A DNA stretch of 56,157 nucleotides from an uncultured Bacteroidota bacterium (GCA_903858475.1 CAIOIZ010000054.1:1-56157), one strand, 5' to 3'; counted from the stretch's first letter, positions 8,699-18,060 are shown. The notes: generated from the sequence alone by a model not told the origin. Translations and numbers: made by a program.

Positions 8699-10219
8699 GT
8701 GAAACTTTTATCGTCTGCCATATCCAAATTAGCCCGCATGCGTTTATGGCGCATCGAAAACTGGAGCAAACATCCAGAAGCCGTTCAAAGGCATGTTCTA
8801 CAAGGTTTGGTATCAGCTGCTCAATATACAGAGTTTGGAAAAAAATACGGTTTCAATAAACTTTTTACGCTCAAAGAATTTAAAAGAAATGTACCCATTC
8901 ACGAGTACAATGATATCAAGCCCTATATCGAAAGAATGATGCAGGGCGAGGATAATATTCTATGGAATACCCCCATTAAATGGTTTGCCAAATCGTCTGG
9001 TACCACCAGCGATAAAAGTAAATTCATTCCCATTAGTGAAGAGAGCCTACAAGAAAACCATTTTCAAGCCAGCAAAGATGTATTGAGTAATTATTATAAA
9101 CATTTTCCGTCGAGCGACTTACTAACTGGTAAGGGATTGGTGATTGGTGGCTCGCATCAAATTAGTAGGGTTAACGACGAAATACAATATGGTGATTTAA
9201 GTGCGGTCTTGATGCAAAACTCTCCTTTTTGGGGACAATGGCTGCGTACACCCGAGCTTAGTGTAGCCTTATTAGATGAATGGGAAGAAAAAATTGAAAA
9301 ATTAGCACAGATAACTGCCAATGAAAATGTTACTTCACTGGCGGGTGTTCCCACTTGGACACTCTTGCTGTTAAAAAGAATTCTAGAAATTAAAGGCAAA
9401 CAAAATATTAAAGAAGTTTGGCCCAATTTAGAATTATATATTAATGGTGGTGTTTCTTTTGTGCCCTATAAAGAACAGTTTGAACAAATCATGGGTGCCA
9501 AAATTAATTACCAAGAAATTTACAATGCCAGCGAGGGGTTTATTGCCGGCCAACAACACCCCGATGACGATGGTATGTTATTGTTTACCGAGCACGGTAT
9601 CTTTTATGAATTTTTACCAGCAGAGGAATATGGCAAAGAAAATCCACAAACAGTTGGATTGAAAGATGTGGTATTGGGAAAAAACTATGCCCCTGTTATC
9701 AGTACTACGGGTGGCCTTTGGCGTTACTTGATTGGCGATACCATTCAGTTTACCTCTTTACACCCCTATCATATTAAAGTAAGTGGCAGACTCAAACATT
9801 ATATGAATGCGTTTGGCGAAGAAGTGATTGTTGACAACAGTGATAGAGCCATTGCCATCGCAGCCGAAAAAACCAAGTGCATTGTAAATGATTATACAGC
9901 AGCGCCTGTTTATTTTAGTCAACACAGCAATGGCACACACGAATGGTTAATTGAATTTGACAAAGCCCCTGCTGACCTTCATCAATTTACCATTGAGATG
10001 GATCTTGCTTTAAAAAATATCAATAGCGATTATGAAGCAAAAAGACAGAAAGACATTGCACTTCGAATGCCCATCGTACACAGTTTAGCAAAGGGCAGCT
10101 TCAATGAATGGTTAAGATCAAAAGGTAAATTGGGTGGACAAAATAAGATACCAAGATTAAGCAATGAACGTACCATGTTAGAAGAAATCTTAGCCCTGCA
10201 GGCCAATAAAAGCGAATAG
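8699..10219 (+). CDS. GH3-family acyl-acid-amido synthetase-like protein
   Basis: The product is related to plant GH3 proteins, acyl-adenylate-forming enzymes that conjugate acids to amino acids. Bacterial homologues are common in Bacteroidota but their substrates are unknown. Motifs include the nucleotide-binding AKSSGTTSDKSKFIP, YINGGVSFVPYK, YNASEGFIAGQQ and the C-terminal RYLIGDTIQFT. I choose GTG at 8699 (506 aa, starting KLLSSAISKLA), which fits the usual family length. The frame also has GTG at 8642, which would add 19 hydrophobic residues. No ATG is available near the start. The gene ends 30 bases before fabG, which has its own promoter element. Confidence 0.82.
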   Translation: MKLLSSAISKLARMRLWRIENWSKHPEAVQRHVLQGLVSAAQYTEFGKKYGFNKLFTLKEFKRNVPIHEYNDIKPYIERMMQGEDNILWNTPIKWFAKSSGTTSDKSKFIPISEESLQENHFQASKDVLSNYYKHFPSSDLLTGKGLVIGGSHQISRVNDEIQYGDLSAVLMQNSPFWGQWLRTPELSVALLDEWEEKIEKLAQITANENVTSLAGVPTWTLLLLKRILEIKGKQNIKEVWPNLELYINGGVSFVPYKEQFEQIMGAKINYQEIYNASEGFIAGQQHPDDDGMLLFTEHGIFYEFLPAEEYGKENPQTVGLKDVVLGKNYAPVISTTGGLWRYLIGDTIQFTSLHPYHIKVSGRLKHYMNAFGEEVIVDNSDRAIAIAAEKTKCIVNDYTAAPVYFSQHSNGTHEWLIEFDKAPADLHQFTIEMDLALKNINSDYEAKRQKDIALRMPIVHSLAKGSFNEWLRSKGKLGGQNKIPRLSNERTMLEEILALQANKSE

Positions 10220-10221
10220 AT

Positions 10222-10229
10222 TACTTTTG
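10222..10229 (+). promoter_or_regulatory. Bacteroidota -7 element of fabG
   Basis: TACTTTTG matches TAnnTTTG exactly and ends 20 bases before the fabG ATG, directly after the stop codon of the GH3-like gene. It suggests fabG is transcribed separately from the gene before it. Confidence 0.45.
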
Positions 10230-10249
10230 CAAATAATAAAATTTTATAC

Positions 10250-11005
10250 ATGCGATTATTAGAAGGAAAAACAGCCATTGTTACTGGAGCCGCCCGTGGT
10301 ATCGGAGAAGCCATTGCCATCAAATTTGCAGAACATGGTTGCCATGTTGCCTTTAGTTTTGTGAGCGATAGTAGTAAAGAAAAAGCGGCAGCCCTGGAAC
10401 AAAAACTGCAAGGCCTTGGTGTAAAAGCAAAAGCCTATCAAAGCAATGCGGGTGATTTTGCGGCTTGTGAATCGTTTGTAAACGAAGTACTCAAAGATTT
10501 TGGAACAGTTGATATTTGTGTGAACAATGCGGGCATTTCAAAAGATAATTTATTACTCCGCATGACTCCCGAACAATTTGAAGAAGTAATTAAGGTAAAT
10601 CTGAATAGTGTGTTCTATATGACCAAACAGGTTATTCGCCCCATGATGAAGGCCCGTCAGGGAAGTATCATCAATATGAGCAGTATCATCGGCGAAATGG
10701 GCAATGCGGGTCAAAGTAGTTATGCTGCCAGCAAGGCCGGTGTAATTGGATTTACCAAAAGTGTTGCCAAAGAACTGGGGAGTCGCAATGTTCGCTGCAA
10801 TGCCATTGCCCCTGGTTTTGTAGAAACTGATATGACCAGCTATCTCAAAGAAGGAGAAGCTGCCGATAAATACAAGGCTGGTATTCCTCTTGGGCGCTTT
10901 GCCAAGGCTGAAGACATAGCCAATGTAACCTTGTTTTTGGCCTGTGATTTAAGCAGTTACGTAACCGGACAAACCATTAGCGCCTGCGGTGGTTTAAATA
11001 TTTAA
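10250..11005 (+). CDS. fabG: 3-oxoacyl-[acyl-carrier-protein] reductase / SDR oxidoreductase
   Basis: This 251-aa classical short-chain dehydrogenase reduces 3-oxoacyl-ACP with NADPH in fatty-acid elongation. Visible features are the cofactor motif TGAARGIGEA at 12-21, the NNAG motif at 92-95, and the catalytic Ser145, Tyr158 and Lys162 in the SSYAASKAG context. The end, TGQTISACGGLNI, follows the FabG pattern TGQ-GGL. No other fab gene is adjacent, so a related reductase role such as polyhydroxyalkanoate or secondary metabolism cannot be excluded. An 11-bp inverted repeat follows the stop codon. Confidence 0.87.
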   Translation: MRLLEGKTAIVTGAARGIGEAIAIKFAEHGCHVAFSFVSDSSKEKAAALEQKLQGLGVKAKAYQSNAGDFAACESFVNEVLKDFGTVDICVNNAGISKDNLLLRMTPEQFEEVIKVNLNSVFYMTKQVIRPMMKARQGSIINMSSIIGEMGNAGQSSYAASKAGVIGFTKSVAKELGSRNVRCNAIAPGFVETDMTSYLKEGEAADKYKAGIPLGRFAKAEDIANVTLFLACDLSSYVTGQTISACGGLNI

Positions 11006-11034
11006 TTGTCAATTTTTACAAATAATTGACAATT
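11004..11034 (+). terminator. AT-rich 11-bp inverted repeat after fabG, possible terminator
   Basis: AATTGTCAATT at 11004-11014 is the perfect reverse complement of AATTGACAATT at 11024-11034, with a 9-base loop. The left arm overlaps the fabG stop codon. The stem is AT-rich and only a weak T tract follows, so it may be a mild terminator or an operator rather than a strong terminator. Confidence 0.35.
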
Positions 11035-11077
11035 TAGTTTCGCTGTTACGGTAAAGGAAGCCTTTCTTTGCACCTCA

Positions 11078-11353
11078 ATGAAAATAGCTATTTCTATTTT
11101 ATTATTATTAATGACCGCAGTATATCTATTGCCGGTAAAGGAAAGCCTTGGGTTTCGTAGTAGCTATTGCATCAATGATATCGACGAAGCAAAAACAGAA
11201 AATACAGAGAAGGAAAAAGTCAAGGACTTGATTTCTTTCCGTCATGAATACTTTATTGCGGTAAACCCCATCAGACCCATTCCGGTAATTGAATATTGGA
11301 ATGCAGCACTACAATTACATGTTGTAGAAACACCTCCTCCCGATTTTTCATAA
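11078..11353 (+). CDS. Small membrane-anchored hypothetical protein
   Basis: The 91-aa product has one hydrophobic N-terminal segment (about residues 3-19, ending AVYLLPVKE). A hydrophilic periplasmic part follows, ending in the proline-rich tail ETPPPDFS. No family was recognised. It precedes the ABC-HlyD-TolC exporter genes by 91 bases on the same strand. That spacing and the short exported form make it a candidate accessory protein or cargo, but this is only inferred from position. A near-match promoter element TTTCTTTG lies just before the start, and a weak 6-bp hairpin lies between it and the exporter genes. Confidence 0.6.
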   Translation: MKIAISILLLLMTAVYLLPVKESLGFRSSYCINDIDEAKTENTEKEKVKDLISFRHEYFIAVNPIRPIPVIEYWNAALQLHVVETPPPDFS

Positions 11354-11444
11354 AGATTTTTATCTTCATTATAGACATTAAAAGCATGTCTTCATTTATT
11401 TGTTAGCTAAAAAGCATTCACTTTCATTTTAAACAATCATTACC

Positions 11445-13121
11445 ATGACTGGACAAGCCAGCCCTGTATCCAGAATATTCAAACTACTAAAACTGGAACG
11501 AAAAGAAATATCTGCAGTGTATTTCTATGCCATTATGAATGGCTTGATACTACTCACCATACCCGTTGGTATTCAAGCCTTGATTGGGTTTGCACAAACC
11601 AATACGGCGTCTGCTTCCATTATACTATTAATCATATTGGTGGTACTAAGTGTGTTTGTTGCCGGCATATTACAGATTAAACAAATGCAGCTGACAGAAA
11701 AAATTCAACAAAAAATATTTGTCAGATACTCGTTTGAAATTGCCAATAAAATTCCTTCTCTAAAACTAACAGCAGTAGATAATTACTATTTACCAGAATT
11801 AGTAAATAGATTTTTTGATATTGGAACGCTGCAAAAGGGTATAGCTAAGCTTTTGCTTGATTTTCCGTTGGCCATTATCCAAATAATTTTGGGATTATTA
11901 CTACTGGCATTTTATCACCCGGTATTTATCGCATTCGGTATGTTACTCGTACTGGTCATTCTAGCTATACTTTATTTTTCGGGCTCAAAAGGGCTGGAAA
12001 GTAGCTTAGAAGAAAGCGTTTATAAATATAAAGTAGCCTGGTGGTTGGAAGAAATGGCAAGAATTATACGCTCCGTAAAATTTTCTAAATCGCCCGACTT
12101 TCATTTAGAAAAAGCAGATGAAAATATTACGCGTTACCTGGAAGCGAGAACACGCCATTTTAAAATACTTCAAATACAATTTAAAACACTGGTTGTTTTT
12201 AAAACACTGGTTACAACTGCCATGTTGATTGTGGGTTCATTTTTACTACTAAACCAACAATTAAATGTGGGGCAGTTTATTGCTGCTGAAATTGTTATTC
12301 TAACCATCATTGGGTCTGTAGAAAAAATTATAGGCAACCTAGATATTGTATATGATGTATTAACAGCGGTTGAAAAAATTGAAAAAATAACAGATAAAGA
12401 AATTGAAAAATCTGGAACTATCGAATTGTTGAATAATGAGAACGGACTTCAGGTAGCATTAAACAATGTTGCTTTTAAATACCAAGATGATCCGTCCTTT
12501 ATTTTTAAGAATATTTCATTTGCCGTGCAAGCCAATGAAAAAATTTGTATTAGGGGAACCGAAGGAGCTGGCAAATCAACTCTACTGCGATTAATGGCGG
12601 CGTCCTATGATGATTTTGTAGGTTCTATTCAAATCAATGAGGTACCCATTGGCAATTATCAAATTCGTTCTTTGCGTAATAGAATTGGCATCATGATTAA
12701 TCAACAAGATATTTTTGAAGGAACCCTGATGGAAAATATTTGCATGGGATTAACCGATGTGAAGATGGATGAAATTATGCTGCTGTGTAAAAAAACTGGC
12801 TTCTCCGATTTCTTGGGCGAATTAAAAGAAGGCTTTGATACTCCGCTTAACGCAACCGGTAGAAAATTGCCCGGTCATGCAGTAAAAAAGATATTGCTCA
12901 TGAGGGCGCTTATTCACAAACCCGGCTTATTATTATTAGAGGAGCCCTGGACTGGTTTAGAAACAAAACACCAGGAGCAAATAAAAAATTATTTGCTAGA
13001 AGAATTAACCCAAACCACCGTCATAGTAGTAACAAGTGATGAGTCTTTTGCAAAATCCTGTGATAAAATAATTGCATTGCAAAAAGATGGATGTGAAATA
13101 CTGTTACCAAACAAACGATAA
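11445..13121 (+). CDS. ABC exporter subunit (permease plus ATPase) with divergent ATPase motifs
   Basis: The 558-aa protein resembles type-I-secretion ABC exporters without a C39 peptidase domain. About 300 residues of membrane domain are followed by a nucleotide-binding domain from about 335. Walker A is intact (GTEGAGKST, 371-379), the Q-loop glutamine is present in IMINQQDIF, and Walker B reads LLLLEE (495-500). The signature motif, normally LSGGQ, reads LPGHA (475-479). The switch histidine is replaced by serine in VVTSDES (Ser531). The next gene starts 3 bases after the stop, and the HlyD and TolC partners follow at once. The set probably moves a substrate from the cytoplasm across both membranes; the substrate is unknown. 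Altered motifs may mean slow or asymmetric ATP hydrolysis. Confidence 0.85.
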   Translation: MTGQASPVSRIFKLLKLERKEISAVYFYAIMNGLILLTIPVGIQALIGFAQTNTASASIILLIILVVLSVFVAGILQIKQMQLTEKIQQKIFVRYSFEIANKIPSLKLTAVDNYYLPELVNRFFDIGTLQKGIAKLLLDFPLAIIQIILGLLLLAFYHPVFIAFGMLLVLVILAILYFSGSKGLESSLEESVYKYKVAWWLEEMARIIRSVKFSKSPDFHLEKADENITRYLEARTRHFKILQIQFKTLVVFKTLVTTAMLIVGSFLLLNQQLNVGQFIAAEIVILTIIGSVEKIIGNLDIVYDVLTAVEKIEKITDKEIEKSGTIELLNNENGLQVALNNVAFKYQDDPSFIFKNISFAVQANEKICIRGTEGAGKSTLLRLMAASYDDFVGSIQINEVPIGNYQIRSLRNRIGIMINQQDIFEGTLMENICMGLTDVKMDEIMLLCKKTGFSDFLGELKEGFDTPLNATGRKLPGHAVKKILLMRALIHKPGLLLLEEPWTGLETKHQEQIKNYLLEELTQTTVIVVTSDESFAKSCDKIIALQKDGCEILLPNKR

Positions 13122-13124
13122 AAA

Positions 13125-14429
13125 ATGAAAATATTAAAAGCATATACAAGCATTTATAGATACAATACTACCAGTAAGGTAAAGTATTGGAGCATTGGCT
13201 TACTAATAGTAGTCGCGATTGTTTTATTCCTTCCCTGGACGCAAACCTTTCGCGCTAAAGGAAGAGTAACTACATTAAAATTAGAACAGCGTCCACAGGA
13301 ATTGAATAGTATTTTACCCGGTAAAATTGTAAAATGGTATGTGAAGGAAGGGGATTTTGTACAGCAAGGAGACACTATTTTACAAATTTCAGAAATTAAA
13401 GACGACTACCTAGATCCACAATTATTAAACAGAACGGGTGAGCAAATGATTGCTAAACAACAAAGTATCGGTTTCTACAAAAATAAAGTGGCGGCTACAC
13501 AGAACCAACTAGGCGCATTGGATAATAATCGTTTGCTAAAACAATCGCAACTGATCAATAAAATTCAACAACTGAAATTCAAATTACAAAGTGATAGTGT
13601 TGAAAATATTGCTGCCGCTAATGAGGTAAAAATTGCCACCCTTCAATTCAAGCGACAACAGTTGATGTACGATAGCGGACTTGTTTCTCTTACACAATTG
13701 GAACAGCGCAACCAGGTATTTCAAAATGCCCTAGCTAAAAAAATGAGTGCCGAAAATAAATATGCCAGTACCCGACAAGAGCTGAATATTGCCAATATTG
13801 AAGCCGATGCCATCAACCAGGACTATGTAGAAAAAATGTCGAAGGCACAGGGAGAACAATTTCAGTCCTTATCACAAATCTCCGGAACTGAAGGGGAAGT
13901 TGCCAAATTACAAAACCAATACAGCAATTATAATATCAGAAGCGGCATGTACTATATAACTGCACCACAAAACGGACAGATTACCAAAGCAAAAAAAGCG
14001 GGTCTTGGTGAAATGATAAAGGAAGGAGAGATGTTGGTAGAAATTGTACCCGATAAAATTGATTACGCAATTGAATTATTTGTAGCGCCCGTAGACCTTC
14101 CGCTTGTATCTATCAATCAGCCTGTACGTTTTGTATTCGACGGATTTCCCGCAATTGTCTTTAGTGGTTGGCCAAAAGCTTCTTATGGCACTTTCGCCGG
14201 AAGAGTGGTAGCAATAGAAAATGCAGTTAGCAATAATGGAAAGTTTCGGATACTGGTAAAAGAAGATGAGGAAGAAGAAAAAAAATGGCCGAAAGAATTG
14301 AAAATAGGAACGGGTACACAAGGTATTGCCTTATTGAAAAATGTACCTGTTGGATACGAAATCTGGCGAAACATCAATGGCTTTCCTCCCGATTTCTATA
14401 GTAAAGAAACTGAAAACGCTAAAAAATAA
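13125..14429 (+). CDS. HlyD-family periplasmic adaptor (membrane fusion protein)
   Basis: This 434-aa adaptor would link the inner-membrane ABC exporter to the outer-membrane channel. One transmembrane helix lies near residues 23-40 (WSIGLLIVVAIVLFLPW). A biotinyl-lipoyl-like half motif with ILPGKIVKWYVKEGDFVQQG follows, then a long coiled coil of about 100-270 rich in Gln, Lys and Asn. The returning lipoyl half has TAPQNGQITKAKKAGLGEM. A beta-barrel domain precedes the charged stretch KEDEEEEKKW. It lies 3 bases after the ABC gene and 2 bases before the TolC gene, so the three are certainly one operon. Confidence 0.9.
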   Translation: MKILKAYTSIYRYNTTSKVKYWSIGLLIVVAIVLFLPWTQTFRAKGRVTTLKLEQRPQELNSILPGKIVKWYVKEGDFVQQGDTILQISEIKDDYLDPQLLNRTGEQMIAKQQSIGFYKNKVAATQNQLGALDNNRLLKQSQLINKIQQLKFKLQSDSVENIAAANEVKIATLQFKRQQLMYDSGLVSLTQLEQRNQVFQNALAKKMSAENKYASTRQELNIANIEADAINQDYVEKMSKAQGEQFQSLSQISGTEGEVAKLQNQYSNYNIRSGMYYITAPQNGQITKAKKAGLGEMIKEGEMLVEIVPDKIDYAIELFVAPVDLPLVSINQPVRFVFDGFPAIVFSGWPKASYGTFAGRVVAIENAVSNNGKFRILVKEDEEEEKKWPKELKIGTGTQGIALLKNVPVGYEIWRNINGFPPDFYSKETENAKK

Positions 14430-14431
14430 TT

Positions 14432-15838
14432 ATGAAAGCAATTGTTCTTATACTTTTTAATATTTTATTATTATCAGTTACTTACGCCAATGATAGTACG
14501 AAAATATTATCTTATAAAAGTTTCTTGGAAATTGTAAAACAATATCACCCAATTGCCAAGCAAGCGGGTTTACAAATAGACAAAGCCAATGCCGGCTTGT
14601 TAGTAGCAAGGGCAGGCTTTGACCCCACGTTACAAGCGGGCGGTGCTAATAAAACCTTGGATGGTATTAATTATTATCGGAACAACTCAATAGAACTTTC
14701 CATCCCTACCTGGTATGGCATATCCTTACAAACGGGCATAGAATACCTGGGAGGCATACGCAACAATCCCGATCAAACCCTGGGACAATCAAGTTTTGCG
14801 GGCATACAAATTTCATTGGCAAAAGACCTGCTAATGGATAAAAGAAGGGCGGCTTTGCAGGATGCTAAAATCATGCAACAGGCGGCAGAACAGGAAAAAC
14901 GAAAAATGATCAATGACTTACTGATGGATGCCACCAATGGTTATTGGAATTGGGTGCAAGCCTATTATATTTTGCAATCGTACAATGAAATGATTGAAGT
15001 AAACAGAAAACGATATTCGTTTGTATTGAGTGCCTATCAATTGGGGGAAAGACCCGCCATTGATACTGTTGAAGCTATTGCACAATTACAACAATTCGAA
15101 TACTTGCAAAGTGAAGCATGGTTAAATGCACAAAATGCAAGTATTGCATTAAGCGGATTTTTATGGACCAATCAGGAAATTCCTTTTGAGTGGGATAACA
15201 GCATTGTTCCTGAAAAGAAAATGGAGGAGCTCTTTAATACTATTCAATTTCCCGAAATGAATGGATTATTGGAGGACATCAAAAAAACACATCCTGAACT
15301 AAATCTATATGCATTAAAAATTAAAAGCTTGGGTATTGAAAAGAAATTAAAGTTTCAGGATTTACTACCAAAGCTTGATCTTAAATACAATCAACTTGGT
15401 AAAAACTACAATATTGCAGCTACTACCGTAAAAACCTTGTTTGATAATAACTATCGGTTTGGCATTCAATTTAGCATGCCCCTGCGCTTGAGTCAGGGAA
15501 GAGGTGCTTATAAATTGGCAAAAATAAAAATTACAGAAACTACTTGGCAACAAAGGCAAAAGGAAATTGACATTACTAATAAAGTAAACAGTTATTACAA
15601 TCAATTGGTCAATTATAAAAATCAGGTTGACATTTTAAAAAGGAACTATGACAATTACCTGCGATTACAAAAAGGCGAGGAAATGCGTCTTTTAAATGGC
15701 GAGAGCTCTTTGTTTTTGGTGAATAGCCGCGAAAACAAATCGCTCGAAACCTGGATTAAGTTAACAGAACAAACCATCAAATTAAACAAAACCGTTTGGA
15801 GCCTAGAATGGATGGCGGGTAGGCTTTGGCGTTATTAA
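14432..15838 (+). CDS. TolC-family outer-membrane channel
   Basis: The 468-aa product has a signal peptide (MKAIVLILFNILLLSVTYAN). Two repeats of long alpha-helices separated by short strands follow, the arrangement of TolC trimers that form a duct through the outer membrane and periplasm. The sequence has the expected heptad-like Gln and Leu-rich helices, for example EAIAQLQQFEYLQSEAWLNA and the C-terminal WSLEWMAGRL. It completes the ABC-HlyD-TolC set and starts 2 bases after the adaptor. A SulP transporter gene begins 21 bases later on the same strand, so read-through is likely. Confidence 0.88.
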   Translation: MKAIVLILFNILLLSVTYANDSTKILSYKSFLEIVKQYHPIAKQAGLQIDKANAGLLVARAGFDPTLQAGGANKTLDGINYYRNNSIELSIPTWYGISLQTGIEYLGGIRNNPDQTLGQSSFAGIQISLAKDLLMDKRRAALQDAKIMQQAAEQEKRKMINDLLMDATNGYWNWVQAYYILQSYNEMIEVNRKRYSFVLSAYQLGERPAIDTVEAIAQLQQFEYLQSEAWLNAQNASIALSGFLWTNQEIPFEWDNSIVPEKKMEELFNTIQFPEMNGLLEDIKKTHPELNLYALKIKSLGIEKKLKFQDLLPKLDLKYNQLGKNYNIAATTVKTLFDNNYRFGIQFSMPLRLSQGRGAYKLAKIKITETTWQQRQKEIDITNKVNSYYNQLVNYKNQVDILKRNYDNYLRLQKGEEMRLLNGESSLFLVNSRENKSLETWIKLTEQTIKLNKTVWSLEWMAGRLWRY

Positions 15839-15859
15839 TTAAACTTAAGATTATTTTAA

Positions 15860-17428
15860 ATGAAAAAAATGATTCATCACGGGGCAGCAGATTTTTCTGC
15901 GGCACTCGTCGTTTTGCTGGTGGCCTTGCCACTTTGTCTCGGAATTGCACTTGGTTCTGGAGCTCCCCTGTTTGCGGGTATTATTGCCGGTATTGTAGGT
16001 GGTGTAGTCGTGGGATTTTTAAGTGGCTCACAATTGAGTGTAAGCGGACCCGCAGCGGGGCTTACAACAATTGTTGCAGCAGCCATTTTAAAATTGCAAG
16101 TCTATGAAGCCTTTCTACTGGCAGTGATTATGGCGGGCTGTATTCAACTGGTCTTTGGCTATATCAAAGCGGGGATCATTGGCGATTTTATTCCGAATTC
16201 AGTGATCAAAGGAATGCTAGCAGCCATTGGGTTGATTTTAATACTTAAACAGTTTCCGCATTTAATTGGGTATGATGCCGATTTTTCGGGAGATGAAAGC
16301 TTCGAACAACCCGATCGTGACAATACTTTTACGGGTATTGCAGCTGCATTGAATTATATCAGCCCAACAGCCAGCATCATTGGCCTTGTATCCATCCTGC
16401 TATTATTTATATGGGAACAATCCTGGTTGAAAAAAATAAAATGGTTAAGTTTTATGCCCGGTCCCTTGGTGGTAGTTTTAATTGGAACAGGTATTAATGA
16501 ATATTTAAAAACTGCCATGCCTGCTACTGCCTTGGAACTAAAGCACCTCGTTAGTTTACCGGTTGCCAATAACTTAAAGGATTTTGCAGGCTTTTTCAGG
16601 TTTCCCGATTTTAATCATCTTGGCAATATAAATGTTTGGATAACAGCATTTACACTAGCGGTGGTAGCCAGTTTGGAAACCTTATTGGGTATTGAGGCGG
16701 TGGACAAGCTTGATCCATTAAAAAGAGTATCGCCCCCAAATCGTGAATTGAAGGCACAGGGTATTGGTAATATCGTGAGTGGTTTCTTGGGGGGATTGCC
16801 CCTTACCTCCGTGGTGGTTAGAAGTTCTGCAAATGTAAACGCAGGTGCCAAATCAAAACTATCTGCCATACTGCATGGCGTTTATTTACTTTTATGTGTG
16901 TTGTTAATTCCCTTCATGCTGAATAAAATTCCGCTTGCAGCCTTGGCAGCGATCCTTATTTTTACAGGATATAAATTGGCGAAATTTTCTTTGTTCAAAA
17001 GTTTTTATCAGAAAGGTTGGGACCAGTTTGTGCCATTTGTAGTAACTATAACAGCTATCTTGTTAACAGATTTACTGAAAGGCATTATAGTAGGTATTGT
17101 GGTTGGTTTGTTTTATATGATCAGGAGTAATTTCAGGTCATCGGTTTTTGTGGTACATGATGAAAATAAATTTTTATTTCGTTTACGCAAGGACGTTTCT
17201 TTTTTAAACAAGCCTGCCATCAAACAAAAACTAGAGGCGGTACCCGAAAAAGCATATGTATTAATTGACGCAGCCCGGGCCGATTTTATTGATAAGGACG
17301 TAATAGAAGAAATCAATAATTTTATGAAACATGCCTACCTTAAAAATATTTATGTAGAGATTAAAACCAACCCTTTTAAAACAGCACAACAATTATTTGA
17401 TCAACCAAAAAATATTTTTGAATTATGA
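15860..17428 (+). CDS. SulP-family anion transporter, probable bicarbonate uptake
   Basis: The 522-aa protein is a SulP (SLC26-like) permease with about 12-14 membrane helices. It has the conserved N-terminal run ALVVLLVALPLCLGIALGSG, GPAAGLTTIV and the motif SLETLLGIEAVDKLDP. The C-terminal 100 residues form a short STAS-like domain with VLIDAARADFIDKDVIEE. Members carry sulfate, bicarbonate or other anions. The start codon of a carbonic anhydrase overlaps its stop codon (ATGA), which favours bicarbonate, as in BicA-type transporters. It follows the TolC gene by 21 bases. The substrate is an inference from context. Confidence 0.88.
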   Translation: MKKMIHHGAADFSAALVVLLVALPLCLGIALGSGAPLFAGIIAGIVGGVVVGFLSGSQLSVSGPAAGLTTIVAAAILKLQVYEAFLLAVIMAGCIQLVFGYIKAGIIGDFIPNSVIKGMLAAIGLILILKQFPHLIGYDADFSGDESFEQPDRDNTFTGIAAALNYISPTASIIGLVSILLLFIWEQSWLKKIKWLSFMPGPLVVVLIGTGINEYLKTAMPATALELKHLVSLPVANNLKDFAGFFRFPDFNHLGNINVWITAFTLAVVASLETLLGIEAVDKLDPLKRVSPPNRELKAQGIGNIVSGFLGGLPLTSVVVRSSANVNAGAKSKLSAILHGVYLLLCVLLIPFMLNKIPLAALAAILIFTGYKLAKFSLFKSFYQKGWDQFVPFVVTITAILLTDLLKGIIVGIVVGLFYMIRSNFRSSVFVVHDENKFLFRLRKDVSFLNKPAIKQKLEAVPEKAYVLIDAARADFIDKDVIEEINNFMKHAYLKNIYVEIKTNPFKTAQQLFDQPKNIFEL

Positions 17429-18060
17429 TAAACGCATATAATAAGTTATTACTTCAAAACAAAGCTTGGGCTGCAGAAAAAATAGAAGAAGATCCGGAGT
17501 ATTTTAGTCGGCTTACGCACCTACAAGAACCCGAGTTTTTGTGGATTGGCTGTAGCGATAGTCGGGTGCCGGCCAATGAAATCACGGGCACCAATCCCGG
17601 TGAAATTTTTGTGCACCGCAATATTGCCAACATGGTAGTGCATACCGATCTAAACATGTTAAGCGTATTAGAATATTCGGTGAACGTTTTAAAAGTTAAA
17701 CATGTAATTGTATGCGGTCACTATGGCTGCGGGGGTGTTAAAGCTGCTATGACACGCCATAGTGTTGGTATTATCAATAAATGGTTGCGCAATATCAAAG
17801 ACGTGCACCGTTTTCACCGAGAGGAAATTGATAGTATCGCTGACGAGGAATTAAAAACCAATCGACTCGTAGAATTAAATGTACAAGAACAAGTGATGAA
17901 CCTAGCAAAAACATCAATTGTACAAAAAGCTTGGAAAGAAGACCACCGACCCCATTTGCATGGATGGGTTTATTCGCTTCAGGATGGTATTATCAAAAGA
18001 GTGATTGAAATGGAGCCAGGTACCGCCTTAGACCCATTGTATGAATTTGATAATTTATAG
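17425..18060 (+). CDS. can: Beta-class carbonic anhydrase
   Basis: The 211-aa enzyme interconverts CO2 and bicarbonate. Zinc ligands are Cys43, His99 and Cys102 (in GCSDSRVPANE and GHYGCGGV). The Asp45-Arg47 dyad of active type-I beta enzymes is present. The tail LHGWVYSLQDGII also fits the Can/CynT group. Its ATG overlaps the last codon of the SulP gene by four bases, implying translational coupling and a joint role. It is cytoplasmic, with no signal peptide. It ends 30 bases before the convergent SbtA-type transporter gene. Confidence 0.95.
   Translation: MINAYNKLLLQNKAWAAEKIEEDPEYFSRLTHLQEPEFLWIGCSDSRVPANEITGTNPGEIFVHRNIANMVVHTDLNMLSVLEYSVNVLKVKHVIVCGHYGCGGVKAAMTRHSVGIINKWLRNIKDVHRFHREEIDSIADEELKTNRLVELNVQEQVMNLAKTSIVQKAWKEDHRPHLHGWVYSLQDGIIKRVIEMEPGTALDPLYEFDNL

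Noticed and set aside
11373-11391. Hairpin AGACAT/ATGTCT before the exporter genes
   Set aside because: The stem is only six base pairs with a seven-base loop and no T-run, too weak to call a terminator.
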